DNA of 46,998 bases from Candidatus Berkelbacteria bacterium RIFOXYA2_FULL_43_10 (GTDB lineage Bacteria > Patescibacteriota > UBA1384 > XYA2-FULL-43-10): the NCBI GenBank assembly GCA_001776195.1, contig MEZY01000038.1, forward strand, positions 4,568 to 51,565, written 5' to 3'. A program made the position numbers and the translations under genes. Each line of letters begins with the position of its first letter. The stretch's first letter is position 1. Below are positions 38,358 to 46,131 of this stretch, piece by piece. Under the pieces are notes generated by a model, which saw only the letters and a list, made by a program, of their open reading frames with translations, was not told the origin of the DNA and made no database searches.

Positions 38358-40175
38358 ATGGAAATCAAGACCGGTAATAAAATCAAAATGTATGAGCTCG
38401 TCATTGCGCTTACAGATTTGGGATACGAGAATGTAAACAAGATATCAATGCCGGGTCAATTTTGCCGTTTAGGTGGCAGTATTGAAATATACACGATCGA
38501 CGATATTTCAATATATATTGTCGATTTTTTTGGAGAAGTAATTGAATCAATATTTACAAAATCCAAGGCTAGGATTAAGAAATCATTATTATCCATCAAC
38601 GCAAATATATTATTGCTCGAAGACGGAACGAAAATATTACATGGAGAATATATTGTACACGAACATCACGGTATCGGCATATTTAGGACTCTGGGAACGA
38701 AAAAATTGGGCATAAATGAAAAACGGTATATATTTATCGAATACTTGAATGGCGACTTTCTATATCTTCCGGAAAATCTTAAGACCAAAGTCACAAAATA
38801 CATAAATGTTGGACGCCGAGTACCAAGACTTAACAAGCTCGGTACTCAAACTTGGCAAAGAACCAGGAGAAAAGTCTATGAAAATATGCTAATTTTGGCA
38901 AAAGAATTACTGCTAATATATTCCAAGCGAGAGATTGCTCATAAAAAATCATACGTTATAAATTGTGATTGGGAAAAGGAATTGATTAAAACATTCGGTT
39001 TTGTTGAGACGAATGACCAAGCGGTGGCGATTGAGGATACGTACATAGATCTTAAAAGCCATCTGCCGATGGACAGATTAATTTGTGGAGATGTCGGATT
39101 CGGAAAAACTGAAGTCGCACTGCGAGCCGCTCTGCAAGCGATTGCGAACGAACATCAAGTTGCGCTTTTGTGTCCGACAACAATTCTTTCTGAACAGCAC
39201 TACACAAATATTCAAAGAAGATTTAAAAATCTTCCGATAAAATCTGCGGTATTGAGCAGATTTTACTCCAAAAAGGATCAATTAGAATCAATAGAAAAAA
39301 TAAAGCAAGGGCAAATAGACTTTATAATCGGAACACACAGATTGCTGGGGGGCGACGTAAAATTTAAGGATTTAGATCTGTTGATAATCGACGAAGAGCA
39401 AAGATTCGGGGTTAAGCAGAAAGAGGAGCTAAAGCGGCTTAGGGCAAAAATAAATGTATTAACGCTGACCGCAACTCCGATTCCAAGAACTCTTTTTATG
39501 TCGCTCTCTGGAATCAGAGATATTTCGCAAATAGAAAGCGCTCCTTCTGGACGGCGTGGAATTGAGACAGAGGTGAAAAAGTATGACGAGGTAATAATTG
39601 ATCAGTATATTGAGAGGGAAATAAAACGAAATGGGCAGGTGTATTATCTTCACAACAAAGTCTCGACTATAGCCGCAAAAGCATCAGCAATAAAAAGAAG
39701 ACACAAAAAAATGAGAGTGGAGATTGCCCACGGACAGATGGACGAGAGGGAGCTTTCGGATGTGATGATACGGTTCACCAAGGGGGAGATTGATATTCTG
39801 GTTTGCTCGACGATTATTGAAAATGGCCTTGATCTTTCTAATGCAAACACCTTGATTGTCGAAGGAGCTGATAGATTTGGTCTCTCGCAGATGTATCAAA
39901 TTCGCGGAAGAATCGGCAGAAGTCCAAGACAAGCGTATTGCCTCCTGACTCATTCAGAGAAGAAATTGACTGACAATGCCTACAAAAGATTAAAATCAAT
40001 TACCGAAAACCAGCATTTAGGATCGGGTTTCGACATTGCGCTTTCCGATCTAGAAATCCGCGGTGGAGGCAATATTCTCGGCCGCGAACAACACGGCGCA
40101 ATGGAACAAATTGGGCTGATTTTGTACTCCAAAATGCTAAAAAGCGCTGTGGATAAATTAAAGTCCAATTGCTAA
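38358..40175 (+). CDS. mfd: transcription-repair coupling factor Mfd, short form
   Basis: A 605-residue Mfd-like superfamily 2 DNA translocase, about half the usual ~1150. It keeps the RNA-polymerase-interaction domain (GEYIVHEHHGIGIFRTLG, residues ~96-113) and both motor domains: Walker A GDVGFGKTE near 243, DEEQRFG near 343, motif III LTLTATPIPRTL, and the QIRGRIGRSPRQAYCLL and GSGFDIALSDLEIRGGGNI regions with the TRG element. The UvrB-like N-terminal domains (UvrA binding) and the C-terminal autoinhibitory D7 are missing. It should still push stalled RNA polymerase but may not recruit UvrA. It is visibly AT-richer than neighbours, with many ATA codons. Confidence 0.9.
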   Translation: MEIKTGNKIKMYELVIALTDLGYENVNKISMPGQFCRLGGSIEIYTIDDISIYIVDFFGEVIESIFTKSKARIKKSLLSINANILLLEDGTKILHGEYIVHEHHGIGIFRTLGTKKLGINEKRYIFIEYLNGDFLYLPENLKTKVTKYINVGRRVPRLNKLGTQTWQRTRRKVYENMLILAKELLLIYSKREIAHKKSYVINCDWEKELIKTFGFVETNDQAVAIEDTYIDLKSHLPMDRLICGDVGFGKTEVALRAALQAIANEHQVALLCPTTILSEQHYTNIQRRFKNLPIKSAVLSRFYSKKDQLESIEKIKQGQIDFIIGTHRLLGGDVKFKDLDLLIIDEEQRFGVKQKEELKRLRAKINVLTLTATPIPRTLFMSLSGIRDISQIESAPSGRRGIETEVKKYDEVIIDQYIEREIKRNGQVYYLHNKVSTIAAKASAIKRRHKKMRVEIAHGQMDERELSDVMIRFTKGEIDILVCSTIIENGLDLSNANTLIVEGADRFGLSQMYQIRGRIGRSPRQAYCLLTHSEKKLTDNAYKRLKSITENQHLGSGFDIALSDLEIRGGGNILGREQHGAMEQIGLILYSKMLKSAVDKLKSNC

Positions 40176-40181
40176 CAAAAA

Positions 40182-40219
40182 TGTCTGCAAATATCGTCGT
40201 ACGACGATAATCTTAGATA
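40182..40219. repeat. 38-bp palindrome, copy 3 (right arm degenerate)
   Basis: TGTCTGCAAATATCGTCGT at the left is nearly intact; the right arm keeps ACGACGATAAT then diverges. It lies six bases after the mfd stop codon, far from copies 1 and 2 flanking the Cas2/PaaX-like gene. Confidence 0.8.
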
Positions 40220-40267
40220 GCATGGATTCTCGAGAACAATAATACTATTCCATAAGCGGTAGCAAAC

Positions 40268-40432
40268 ACACTAGAAGCTATCTCATAAATAAGTCGAGTT
40301 GCATTAGATTATCGTTTCCAGGACATAGCAATAGTTGATCTGTCATGCTGAATTTGTTTCAGCATCTCAATGGGATTCTGAAACAAGTTCAGAATGACAC
40401 GGCTTATGATGATTTATGAGATAGCTTCTAGT
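40268..40432. mobile_element. MITE-like element, copy 2 (inverted)
   Basis: A 165-bp element with perfect 21-bp terminal inverted repeats (40270-40290 against 40412-40432). The interior carries the same GTCAT...GAC palindrome as the 24700 copy but in the opposite orientation, and contains no ORF. The remaining sequence of 40220-40490 is AT-rich and has no gene. Confidence 0.78.
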
Positions 40433-40490
40433 ATTCTGGATGAGATCAATTATTGATATGGATATATAAAATGTATGCTGTAAATGCGTA

Positions 40491-40521
40491 ACGGCGGCCG
40501 GAACTCGTGTCCAGCCGCCGT
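40491..40521 (-). terminator. hairpin terminator of GC-rich cassette 6
   Basis: ACGGCGGC pairs with GCCGCCGT, with additional GGA/TCC pairing inside; the minus-strand tail is TACGCATTTAC. The first base of the hairpin on the minus strand is the last base of the TGA stop. Confidence 0.75.
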
Positions 40522-41117
40522 CAGCGGTTCTTCTTGAGGATGGCGATCAGTGGCACTACGAACTGGGTAGCAAAGCCAGTTACATGAAGAGCCACCTGGT
40601 GCCATTCCATCGTCCAGTACTGGACTCGTAGTGCTGTCGCTGTTCCAGTGAGCAAGTATGAAAAGCAGATCACCAGCCACGGCTTCGGATCCTCTCTCGA
40701 CGGTTCCTGCCATGTATTGATCCATGTTGGGATGATCGAGATTACAACAGGGAAGAGGAGTGTAAGTAGCGCGTAGGTGGCATCATGTTTCAACCACCAG
40801 AGGAAGATGGCCAACAGACCGAAGAGCGAAAGAGCCGTGTCGCGCAGTTTCGGTTTGTCGTATTTGCGTGCGATCAGGACGACAACAACCATGATCACAT
40901 TAGCGATACATATCCCGTAGGCCTGGAGCGACTTTATGACATCGCCCTTGTTCATGACATGGGAACTTACCGCGAGCAATATTCCCAGTACTGCCCATTG
41001 TTCCCATGATGCCAGCGAGGGATTGACTTTACCCGCCAGCGCGCACTTCCCGTAGTAGATGAATCCCAGGAAGTACAGTACGATACCGACAGCCGCCAGC
41101 GCCGTGTCGCACTCCAA
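40521..41117 (-). CDS. GC-rich cassette 6: polytopic membrane protein
   Basis: A 198-residue protein with about six membrane segments, arranged as two similar halves of three. The KVNPSLASWEQWAVLGI loop after the first segment resembles PQ-loop/SemiSWEET-like membrane proteins in CPR genomes, where NP..SW..W is recurrent; assignment to that fold is tentative and no substrate can be named. The start appears to be TTG at 41117, with AGGTGA seven bases before; no ATG fits in frame. Composition is GC-richer than the flanking mfd and dprA. It is transcribed alone from the promoter at 41157. Confidence 0.65.
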   Translation of the reverse strand: MECDTALAAVGIVLYFLGFIYYGKCALAGKVNPSLASWEQWAVLGILLAVSSHVMNKGDVIKSLQAYGICIANVIMVVVVLIARKYDKPKLRDTALSLFGLLAIFLWWLKHDATYALLTLLFPVVISIIPTWINTWQEPSREDPKPWLVICFSYLLTGTATALRVQYWTMEWHQVALHVTGFATQFVVPLIAILKKNR

Positions 41118-41156
41118 GAGGTCACCTACCCATTGTCAGGATGATGCGTCACGACG

Positions 41157-41185
41157 ATGTTAGCATATACTATTTAATCCGTCAG
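41157..41185 (-). promoter_or_regulatory. promoter of GC-rich cassette 6
   Basis: CTGACG (41180-41185) and TAACAT (41157-41162) on the minus strand, 17-bp spacer, TGC before the -10. It is weaker than the other cassette promoters. Confidence 0.7.
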
Positions 41186-41214
41186 CGTTATCGGCGGTGA
41201 TAACTCACTGTATT

Positions 41215-41297
41215 GTCATTGCGAGGAGGAACGACGAAGCAATCTATTTAGGAAAGGATTGCCACGCCTCTCGCTTCACTCGATGGCTCGCAATGAC
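41215..41297. repeat. GTCATTGCGAGG-type dispersed inverted repeat
   Basis: GTCATTGCGAGGAGGAACGA at the left faces TCGATGGCTCGCAATGAC at the right. This is a widespread bacterial repeat type. No gene is seen between 41186 and 41369. Confidence 0.75.
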
Positions 41298-41369
41298 AGT
41301 GAGTAGTTGCTATCGGTGGAATCGATGATTGAGTGATAAGTAATGATTCCGAGTTGAATATCAGCTATA

Positions 41370-42467
41370 ATGAACAGAATGGATTCGAAATATATATTAG
41401 CGCTGAATACGGACTTGAGGATTGGGGGGCAGACGATTAAGAAAATCGGAGCCGCTTTTGACGGTGATTTTGAAAGAGCTTGGAGGGCGGAGGGCGGATT
41501 ATTAACTAAAAGATTAGGCGAGAAAATCGCGGAGATCATCATCGAGGCAAGAGATAAGGTTGATCCTGATCGGGAAATCGAGAAAATCAATAAGCTGAAT
41601 CTGGGCTATACAACAATATACGATAAAAGTTATCCACCGCTTCTTGCGGAAATTCATGATGCCCCGGCCGTGCTATATATAAAGGGTGATGCCGAAACAT
41701 TAAAATTACCTTCACTTGCGGTTGTCGGGAGCAGAAAATATTCCAACTACGGTGTGAGGGCGACGAAAAAACTTGTTTCTGAAATATTGCGGCTCTCAAA
41801 TCTCACAATAATATCCGGTTTGGCATTGGGGATCGACTCTATTGCGCACAGAACCGCGCTGGATCATCAGGGAATCACAGTCGGGGTGTTGGCTTGCGGC
41901 CTGGATTCGGTCTATCCGGTGAGTAATAAAAATTTGGCGGATGATATTGTCAAATCCGGCGGGGCCATAATCTCCGAACAAGCCCCAGGAACGATGGCAC
42001 TCAAGCATCTTTTTCCTGCTCGGAACCGAATCATTGCCGGCTTGAGTCTGGGAACGCTGGTCACGGAAGCGGCAAAGGAATCCGGAGCATTAATTACTGC
42101 CTATGCGGCGCTGGATTATAATCGGGAGGTATTTGCGGTGCCAGGAAACATTGATTCGCCTTTTTCTGATGGCGCAAACGAGCTTATTAAAAAGGGAGCA
42201 AGATCGGTCACACAAGTAAGCGATATTCTTGAGGAGCTAAATATTGAAAGTAAAAAAGCAGAACAGTTGGCAAAAGAGATTCTACCGGAGAGCGAAGAAG
42301 AGGGTGAAATATTAAAATTGTTTGAGTCAGAGCAGGAAATCCCCGCCGATATAATAGTGAAAGAGTGCAAGCTTAACATAGTAAAAGTTAACTCTTGCTT
42401 GACGATGATGGAAATGAAAGGTATTTTGGAGAATGTCGGAGGCGGAAGATACCGAAAAAAATTATAA
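41370..42467 (+). CDS. dprA: DNA processing protein DprA
   Basis: A 365-residue DprA (Smf). The Rossmann-like core contains VVGSRKYSNYGVRATKKL (residues ~117-134), ISGLALGIDSIAH (~149-161) and GAIISEQAPGT followed by FPARNRIIAGLS. A C-terminal winged helix follows (~295-365). It loads RecA on incoming single-stranded DNA, so with PilT, PilB and pilins it fits competence for DNA uptake. No Shine-Dalgarno is apparent. TopA follows after a repeat of 80 bases, the common dprA-topA order. Confidence 0.95.
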   Translation: MNRMDSKYILALNTDLRIGGQTIKKIGAAFDGDFERAWRAEGGLLTKRLGEKIAEIIIEARDKVDPDREIEKINKLNLGYTTIYDKSYPPLLAEIHDAPAVLYIKGDAETLKLPSLAVVGSRKYSNYGVRATKKLVSEILRLSNLTIISGLALGIDSIAHRTALDHQGITVGVLACGLDSVYPVSNKNLADDIVKSGGAIISEQAPGTMALKHLFPARNRIIAGLSLGTLVTEAAKESGALITAYAALDYNREVFAVPGNIDSPFSDGANELIKKGARSVTQVSDILEELNIESKKAEQLAKEILPESEEEGEILKLFESEQEIPADIIVKECKLNIVKVNSCLTMMEMKGILENVGGGRYRKKL

Positions 42468-42469
42468 TT

Positions 42470-42515
42470 TTTTCGAAAATTCGAAATCCGAATGTCGAAA
42501 TCCGAAACAAATTCA
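42470..42515 (+). repeat. TCGAAATCCGAA intergenic repeat
   Basis: AATTCGAAATCCGAATGTCG and AAATCCGAAAC repeat the unit TCGAAATCCGAA between dprA and topA. The same unit occurs three times inside topA at 42845-42884. Confidence 0.8.
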
Positions 42516-42550
42516 AAATTTTAAATAATAAATTAAAAAAGAGGGCAGGG

Positions 42551-44773
42551 ATGAATCTAGTTATTGTTGAATCGCCGGCGAAAGCAAAGACTATCGAGAA
42601 ATATTTGGGAGGCGGATACAAAGTTTTGGCCTCTTACGGACATGTCCGTGATTTACCTGCTGGTAAATTGGGCGTAGACACAAAAGCGAATTATGAGCCG
42701 GAGTATGTTGTCCCCGATAAGGCGAAAAAGGCGGTATCAATTCTTAAAAAAGAGGCATCAAAATCGGAAAAAACATATCTTGCGACTGACTTGGACAGAG
42801 AGGGAGAGGCGATAGCCTGGCACATAGCCCAAGCTGTTGGCTTGGGAAACTCGAAATCCGAAACTCGAAATCCGAAACTCGAACGGATTACTTTTTCGGA
42901 GATTACAAGGGCGGCGGTAGAGAGGGCGATAAAGAATCCAAGAGATCTCAATATGGATCTGGTCGACGCTCAACAAGCGCGAAGAGTGCTGGATCGCCTT
43001 GTCGGCTATAAACTTTCTCCACTTTTGTGGAAGAAGGTAAAATCTGGTCTCTCCGCTGGCCGAGTCCAATCGGTAGCGGTTAGACTAGTGGTCGAGAAGG
43101 AGCGGGAGATTCTAGATTTTAAGACGCAAGAGTTTTGGTTGGTGGGAGTGACGCTTTCCAAAGCGGAGGATGAATTGCAGTTTGTTGCTTACCTTGTCGA
43201 AGAAAATGGCAAGCCTGTGGATAAATTTGATATCATGGGCGAAAAACAAGCGAAAAATTACGAAAAATTACTGGAAAAGGCAAAATATAAAATCATTGAC
43301 CTTAAGCAAGAAGATGCACTGCGACGACCATCTGCACCATTCACAACATCGACTTTGCAGATGGAAGCATCGAGAAAACTTAGCTTTTCAGCAAAGCAGA
43401 CAATGATGCACGCTCAAAGACTTTACGAAGCAGGGCACATCACATATATGCGTACCGATTCGACCAACCTATCGCTTGAAGCTATTAAAAAAGTCCGCGC
43501 TCTTATCGGAAAAAAATACGGTAAGGAGTATTTGCCGGAGTCAGCGCAGATTTACAAAACCAAAACCAAAAGGGCGCAGGAAGCGCACGAAGCGATCCGA
43601 CCAACCCACTTTGAAAAGGGCGAAGTTTCCCCTGATGGGAGGGAACAAAGATTGTATGATTTGATATTGAAACGGACAGTTGCCTCGCAGATGAAGGAAG
43701 CAATAGTAGAAATGACACAGGCGAGAATACTGGCCGATGTGAAGGAGAAGCTGATATTTTTGGCCAAAGGGGAGAGGGTCAAATTTGATGGCTTTATTAA
43801 AGTATATACTGAAGGAAAAGATGATGTGAACGGTGAGGAGAGCGGGACATTGCCAAAACTCGCAAAAAATGAGGAGTTGGACTTTCATAAATTTATGGCC
43901 GACCAAAAGTTCACCGAGCCACCGAAGCGATATTCAGAGGCGACATTGGTCAAAAAGCTGGAGAGCTTGGGAATCGGCCGTCCTTCGACATACGCACCGA
44001 CAATGTCGACGATACAAGATCGCGGATACGTAAAACTCGAGGATCGCAGATTCATCCCGGAGGAGATTGGGATGATTGTGAACGATCTTTTAGTCAAACA
44101 TTTCCCTACAACCGTCGATTACAAATTTACCGCAAAGATGGAGGATAACTTGGACGCTGTTGCCGAAGGCGAGGAGGAGTGGCAAAAGGTTATTGATGAG
44201 TTTTACATACCGTTTGAGAAAAATCTTATAGTCAAAGGCAAGGAGTTGGAAAAAGAGGAGATAATGCCGGTCGAGGAGCTCAAAGAGAAGTGTCCGAAGT
44301 GTAAAAAACCGCTCATCGTAAGGTTCGGAAAATTCGGAAAATTTGTTGCTTGTAGCGGATATCCCGAATGTAAATACTCCCGTCCGCTCGAGAGCAAGGC
44401 AGATAAAAAATCGGAAGTGGTTGAAGGCGATGGGACAACGGAGAAATTGTCGGAAGCCGAGGGTGAGAAATGTGAGAAGTGCGGTGGAAAAATGATGCTC
44501 AAAGAGGGAAAATTCGGGAAATTTTTAGCTTGCGATAACTATCCAAAGTGTAAAAATACAAAGTCGATTGTTCAGGGAACTGGAAAAAAGTGTCCGGATT
44601 GCGGGGACGGCGAGATAATTGAGCGTAGAACGAAGCGAGGCAAGAAGTTCTGGGGATGTTCCAAGTATCCGGGATGCAAGTGGGCTAGTTGGGAAAGTCC
44701 AGCCAGCGAAAATTCCAAGAAACTCGCCTCGTCTCCGACGAGTCGGAGCGGGCAAGATACAAGTAACAAATAA
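42551..44773 (+). CDS. topA: DNA topoisomerase I
   Basis: A 740-residue type IA topoisomerase. The Toprim domain starts LVIVESPAKAKTIEKYLG and contains the metal motif ATDLDREGEAIAWH (residues ~77-90); the active-site tyrosine is in GHITYMRTDST near 299. Three C4 zinc ribbons end the protein (CPKCKKP...CSGYPECK near 580; CEKCGGK near 640; CPDCGDG near 679). A 12-residue insertion (SKSETRNPKLE) after the Toprim motif is encoded by an intergenic-type repeat, and the last ~20 residues are encoded by a GC palindrome plus ACAAGATACAAG repeat. The ATG at 42551 is preferred over an upstream in-frame start. Confidence 0.97.
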   Translation: MNLVIVESPAKAKTIEKYLGGGYKVLASYGHVRDLPAGKLGVDTKANYEPEYVVPDKAKKAVSILKKEASKSEKTYLATDLDREGEAIAWHIAQAVGLGNSKSETRNPKLERITFSEITRAAVERAIKNPRDLNMDLVDAQQARRVLDRLVGYKLSPLLWKKVKSGLSAGRVQSVAVRLVVEKEREILDFKTQEFWLVGVTLSKAEDELQFVAYLVEENGKPVDKFDIMGEKQAKNYEKLLEKAKYKIIDLKQEDALRRPSAPFTTSTLQMEASRKLSFSAKQTMMHAQRLYEAGHITYMRTDSTNLSLEAIKKVRALIGKKYGKEYLPESAQIYKTKTKRAQEAHEAIRPTHFEKGEVSPDGREQRLYDLILKRTVASQMKEAIVEMTQARILADVKEKLIFLAKGERVKFDGFIKVYTEGKDDVNGEESGTLPKLAKNEELDFHKFMADQKFTEPPKRYSEATLVKKLESLGIGRPSTYAPTMSTIQDRGYVKLEDRRFIPEEIGMIVNDLLVKHFPTTVDYKFTAKMEDNLDAVAEGEEEWQKVIDEFYIPFEKNLIVKGKELEKEEIMPVEELKEKCPKCKKPLIVRFGKFGKFVACSGYPECKYSRPLESKADKKSEVVEGDGTTEKLSEAEGEKCEKCGGKMMLKEGKFGKFLACDNYPKCKNTKSIVQGTGKKCPDCGDGEIIERRTKRGKKFWGCSKYPGCKWASWESPASENSKKLASSPTSRSGQDTSNK
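42845..42884 (+). repeat. TCGAAATCCGAA repeat in frame inside topA
   Basis: Two complete copies of AACTCGAAATCCGA and part of a third stand in tandem inside topA, preserving the frame. The unit matches the intergenic repeat at 42470-42515, about 350 bases upstream. Confidence 0.8.
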
Positions 44774-44838
44774 ATTCCAAAAAGGACAGAAATCAGAAAT
44801 AAAAAGAAATTAACATTATTGCGACTTACGCGCTTGGT

Positions 44839-44897
44839 GTCATCCCCGTGAAAACGGGGATCCACTAATAGTAGATTCCCGCCTGCGCGGGAATGAC
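44839..44897. repeat. GTCATCCCCGTGAAAACGGGG-type dispersed repeat
   Basis: GTCATCCCCGT with ACGGGGATCC at the left and GATTCCCGCC with GCGCGGGAATGAC at the right form a double hairpin. It is a common bacterial repeat type. No gene is seen in 44774-44962. Confidence 0.75.
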
Positions 44898-44962
44898 AAA
44901 GAAGCGAATCGCGCAAGTCCTGATTACAACTATTAAGCAAATAATCTGTGTGATTAAACGAC

Positions 44963-44993
44963 GTTCCTCGCCCCTATGTCGAGGGCGAGGAAC
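44963..44993 (-). terminator. hairpin terminator of GC-rich cassette 7
   Basis: GTTCCTCGCCC pairs with GGGCGAGGAAC over 11 bp around a nine-base loop that contains the TAG stop codon; the minus-strand tail is GTCGTTTAATC. Confidence 0.85.
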
Positions 44994-45231
44994 GGGACGG
45001 CTGTGTGAGTCGATCGTGCTCGTCGACCAACTCTTGGAACTTGCAGTAGCCTGCGCCGAATGCGACGCTGACCGCAAAGGCAGTCAGCGGTGGTATCCAT
45101 GCCAAATCGGCACTTATGCCGAGGACGCGCATCAAGGCTACTCGGAGGGCCAGCATCGAGCAGACTATGATGCAAGCGATGCCAAGGATCCCGCACAACG
45201 TCCGAAACGGAGCAAACGGATTGAACGCCAT
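44974..45231 (-). CDS. GC-rich cassette 7: small two-pass membrane protein
   Basis: An 85-residue protein I do not recognise: MAFNPFAPFRTLCG, then two hydrophobic segments (ILGIACIIVCSMLALRVAL, residues ~15-33; LAWIPPLTAFAVSVAFGAGY, ~43-62) and a polar tail (VDEHDRLTQPSRSSPST). The ORF extends to 45288, but the promoter -10 (45279-45284) lies within that extension, so ATG 45231 is the start; GGAGG precedes it by nine bases. It is GC-richer than topA and recR on either side. Size and topology are like cassette 4, but there is no clear sequence similarity. Confidence 0.7.
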   Translation of the reverse strand: MAFNPFAPFRTLCGILGIACIIVCSMLALRVALMRVLGISADLAWIPPLTAFAVSVAFGAGYCKFQELVDEHDRLTQPSRSSPST

Positions 45232-45278
45232 TCTCGTGGACCTCCGTGCATGTGAGTGTGCATCTACAACCTGTACAA

Positions 45279-45307
45279 ATCCTAGCACAGAGAAATTAAG
45301 CCGTCAA
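45279..45307 (-). promoter_or_regulatory. promoter of GC-rich cassette 7
   Basis: TTGACG (45302-45307) and TAGGAT (45279-45284) on the minus strand, 17-bp spacer, TGC before the -10. Confidence 0.78.
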
Positions 45308-45347
45308 TGTCGTATGATTCAATAGCTAACATCCGAAAGCTAATAAA

Positions 45348-45950
45348 ATGTTGCCAGAATCAGTTCAAAATTTAATAGATGAGTTTTCTAAACTTCCCGG
45401 GATCGGGCCGAAAAGTGCGGCGCGGTTGACTTTTTATTTGCTAACAAAACCCAGGGAAGAGATATTGCAATTCGGTGAAGCCGTGAGTGCACTTATGGAG
45501 AACATCAAATACTGCAAAGAGTGTTTCAATATTACCGATAGAGAGATTTGCAAAGTCTGCGATGACGACAAGAGGAATAGAAAATTACTTGCAGTCGTAG
45601 AGGAGCCGCTAGACGTAATAGTTTTAGAAAAATCAGGTGCTTTCGGTGGCGTTTATCATGTTTTGGGCGGACATATATCGCCCTTGGATGGGATCGGCCC
45701 TGAACAATTGAGAATAAAACAGTTGGTAGAGAGGTTGAAAGGTAATGAGATATCGGAGGTAATACTAGCCACAAATCCCGATTTGGAGGGCGAGGCGACG
45801 GCATCATACATCAAGGAGGAGATATCAAAAAACAAAATCAAAGTGGAGATAACCAGAATCGCCCGCGGACTTCCGGTGGGCGGCGACATTGAATACGCAG
45901 ACGAAATAACCCTGAAACGATCGCTCGAAGGCAGACGAGCTTATGAATAA
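45348..45950 (+). CDS. recR: recombination mediator RecR
   Basis: A 200-residue RecR of normal length. The helix-hairpin-helix is FSKLPGIGPKSAARLTF (residues ~13-29), the zinc finger CKECFNITDREICKVC (~56-71), and the Toprim domain begins LLAVVEEPLDVIVLEKSG near 80 and ends at GLPVGGDIEYADEITL. It works with RecO to load RecA at gaps. No DnaX or YbaB gene, its frequent neighbours, is adjacent. A stop-associated repeat follows. Confidence 0.97.
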   Translation: MLPESVQNLIDEFSKLPGIGPKSAARLTFYLLTKPREEILQFGEAVSALMENIKYCKECFNITDREICKVCDDDKRNRKLLAVVEEPLDVIVLEKSGAFGGVYHVLGGHISPLDGIGPEQLRIKQLVERLKGNEISEVILATNPDLEGEATASYIKEEISKNKIKVEITRIARGLPVGGDIEYADEITLKRSLEGRRAYE

Positions 45951-45988
45951 ACACACACAGAAGTTATACACAGAAAGGGCACAGAAAC
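45951..45988 (+). repeat. stop-associated ACACACACAG repeat (after recR)
   Basis: ACACACACAGAAGTTAT, ACACAGAAAGGG and CACAGAAAC units begin directly after the TAA stop codon. Confidence 0.7.
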
Positions 45989-46067
45989 CGTATCTATGGG
46001 TAGTTATCTTTGGAGAATGTTGAGGTAAATCGAATTATTCAGTTCTATAAATGATAAATCATAGGTG

Positions 46068-46096
46068 TTGACAAAGATGCGCGGTCGAAATAGAAT
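46068..46096 (+). promoter_or_regulatory. promoter of the 46132 gene
   Basis: TTGACA (46068-46073), 17-bp spacer, TAGAAT (46091-46096); 36 bases before the ATG. Confidence 0.8.
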
Positions 46097-46131
46097 CTGA
46101 AAAGTATCAAAAATAAAAAAAGGGAGATTTC

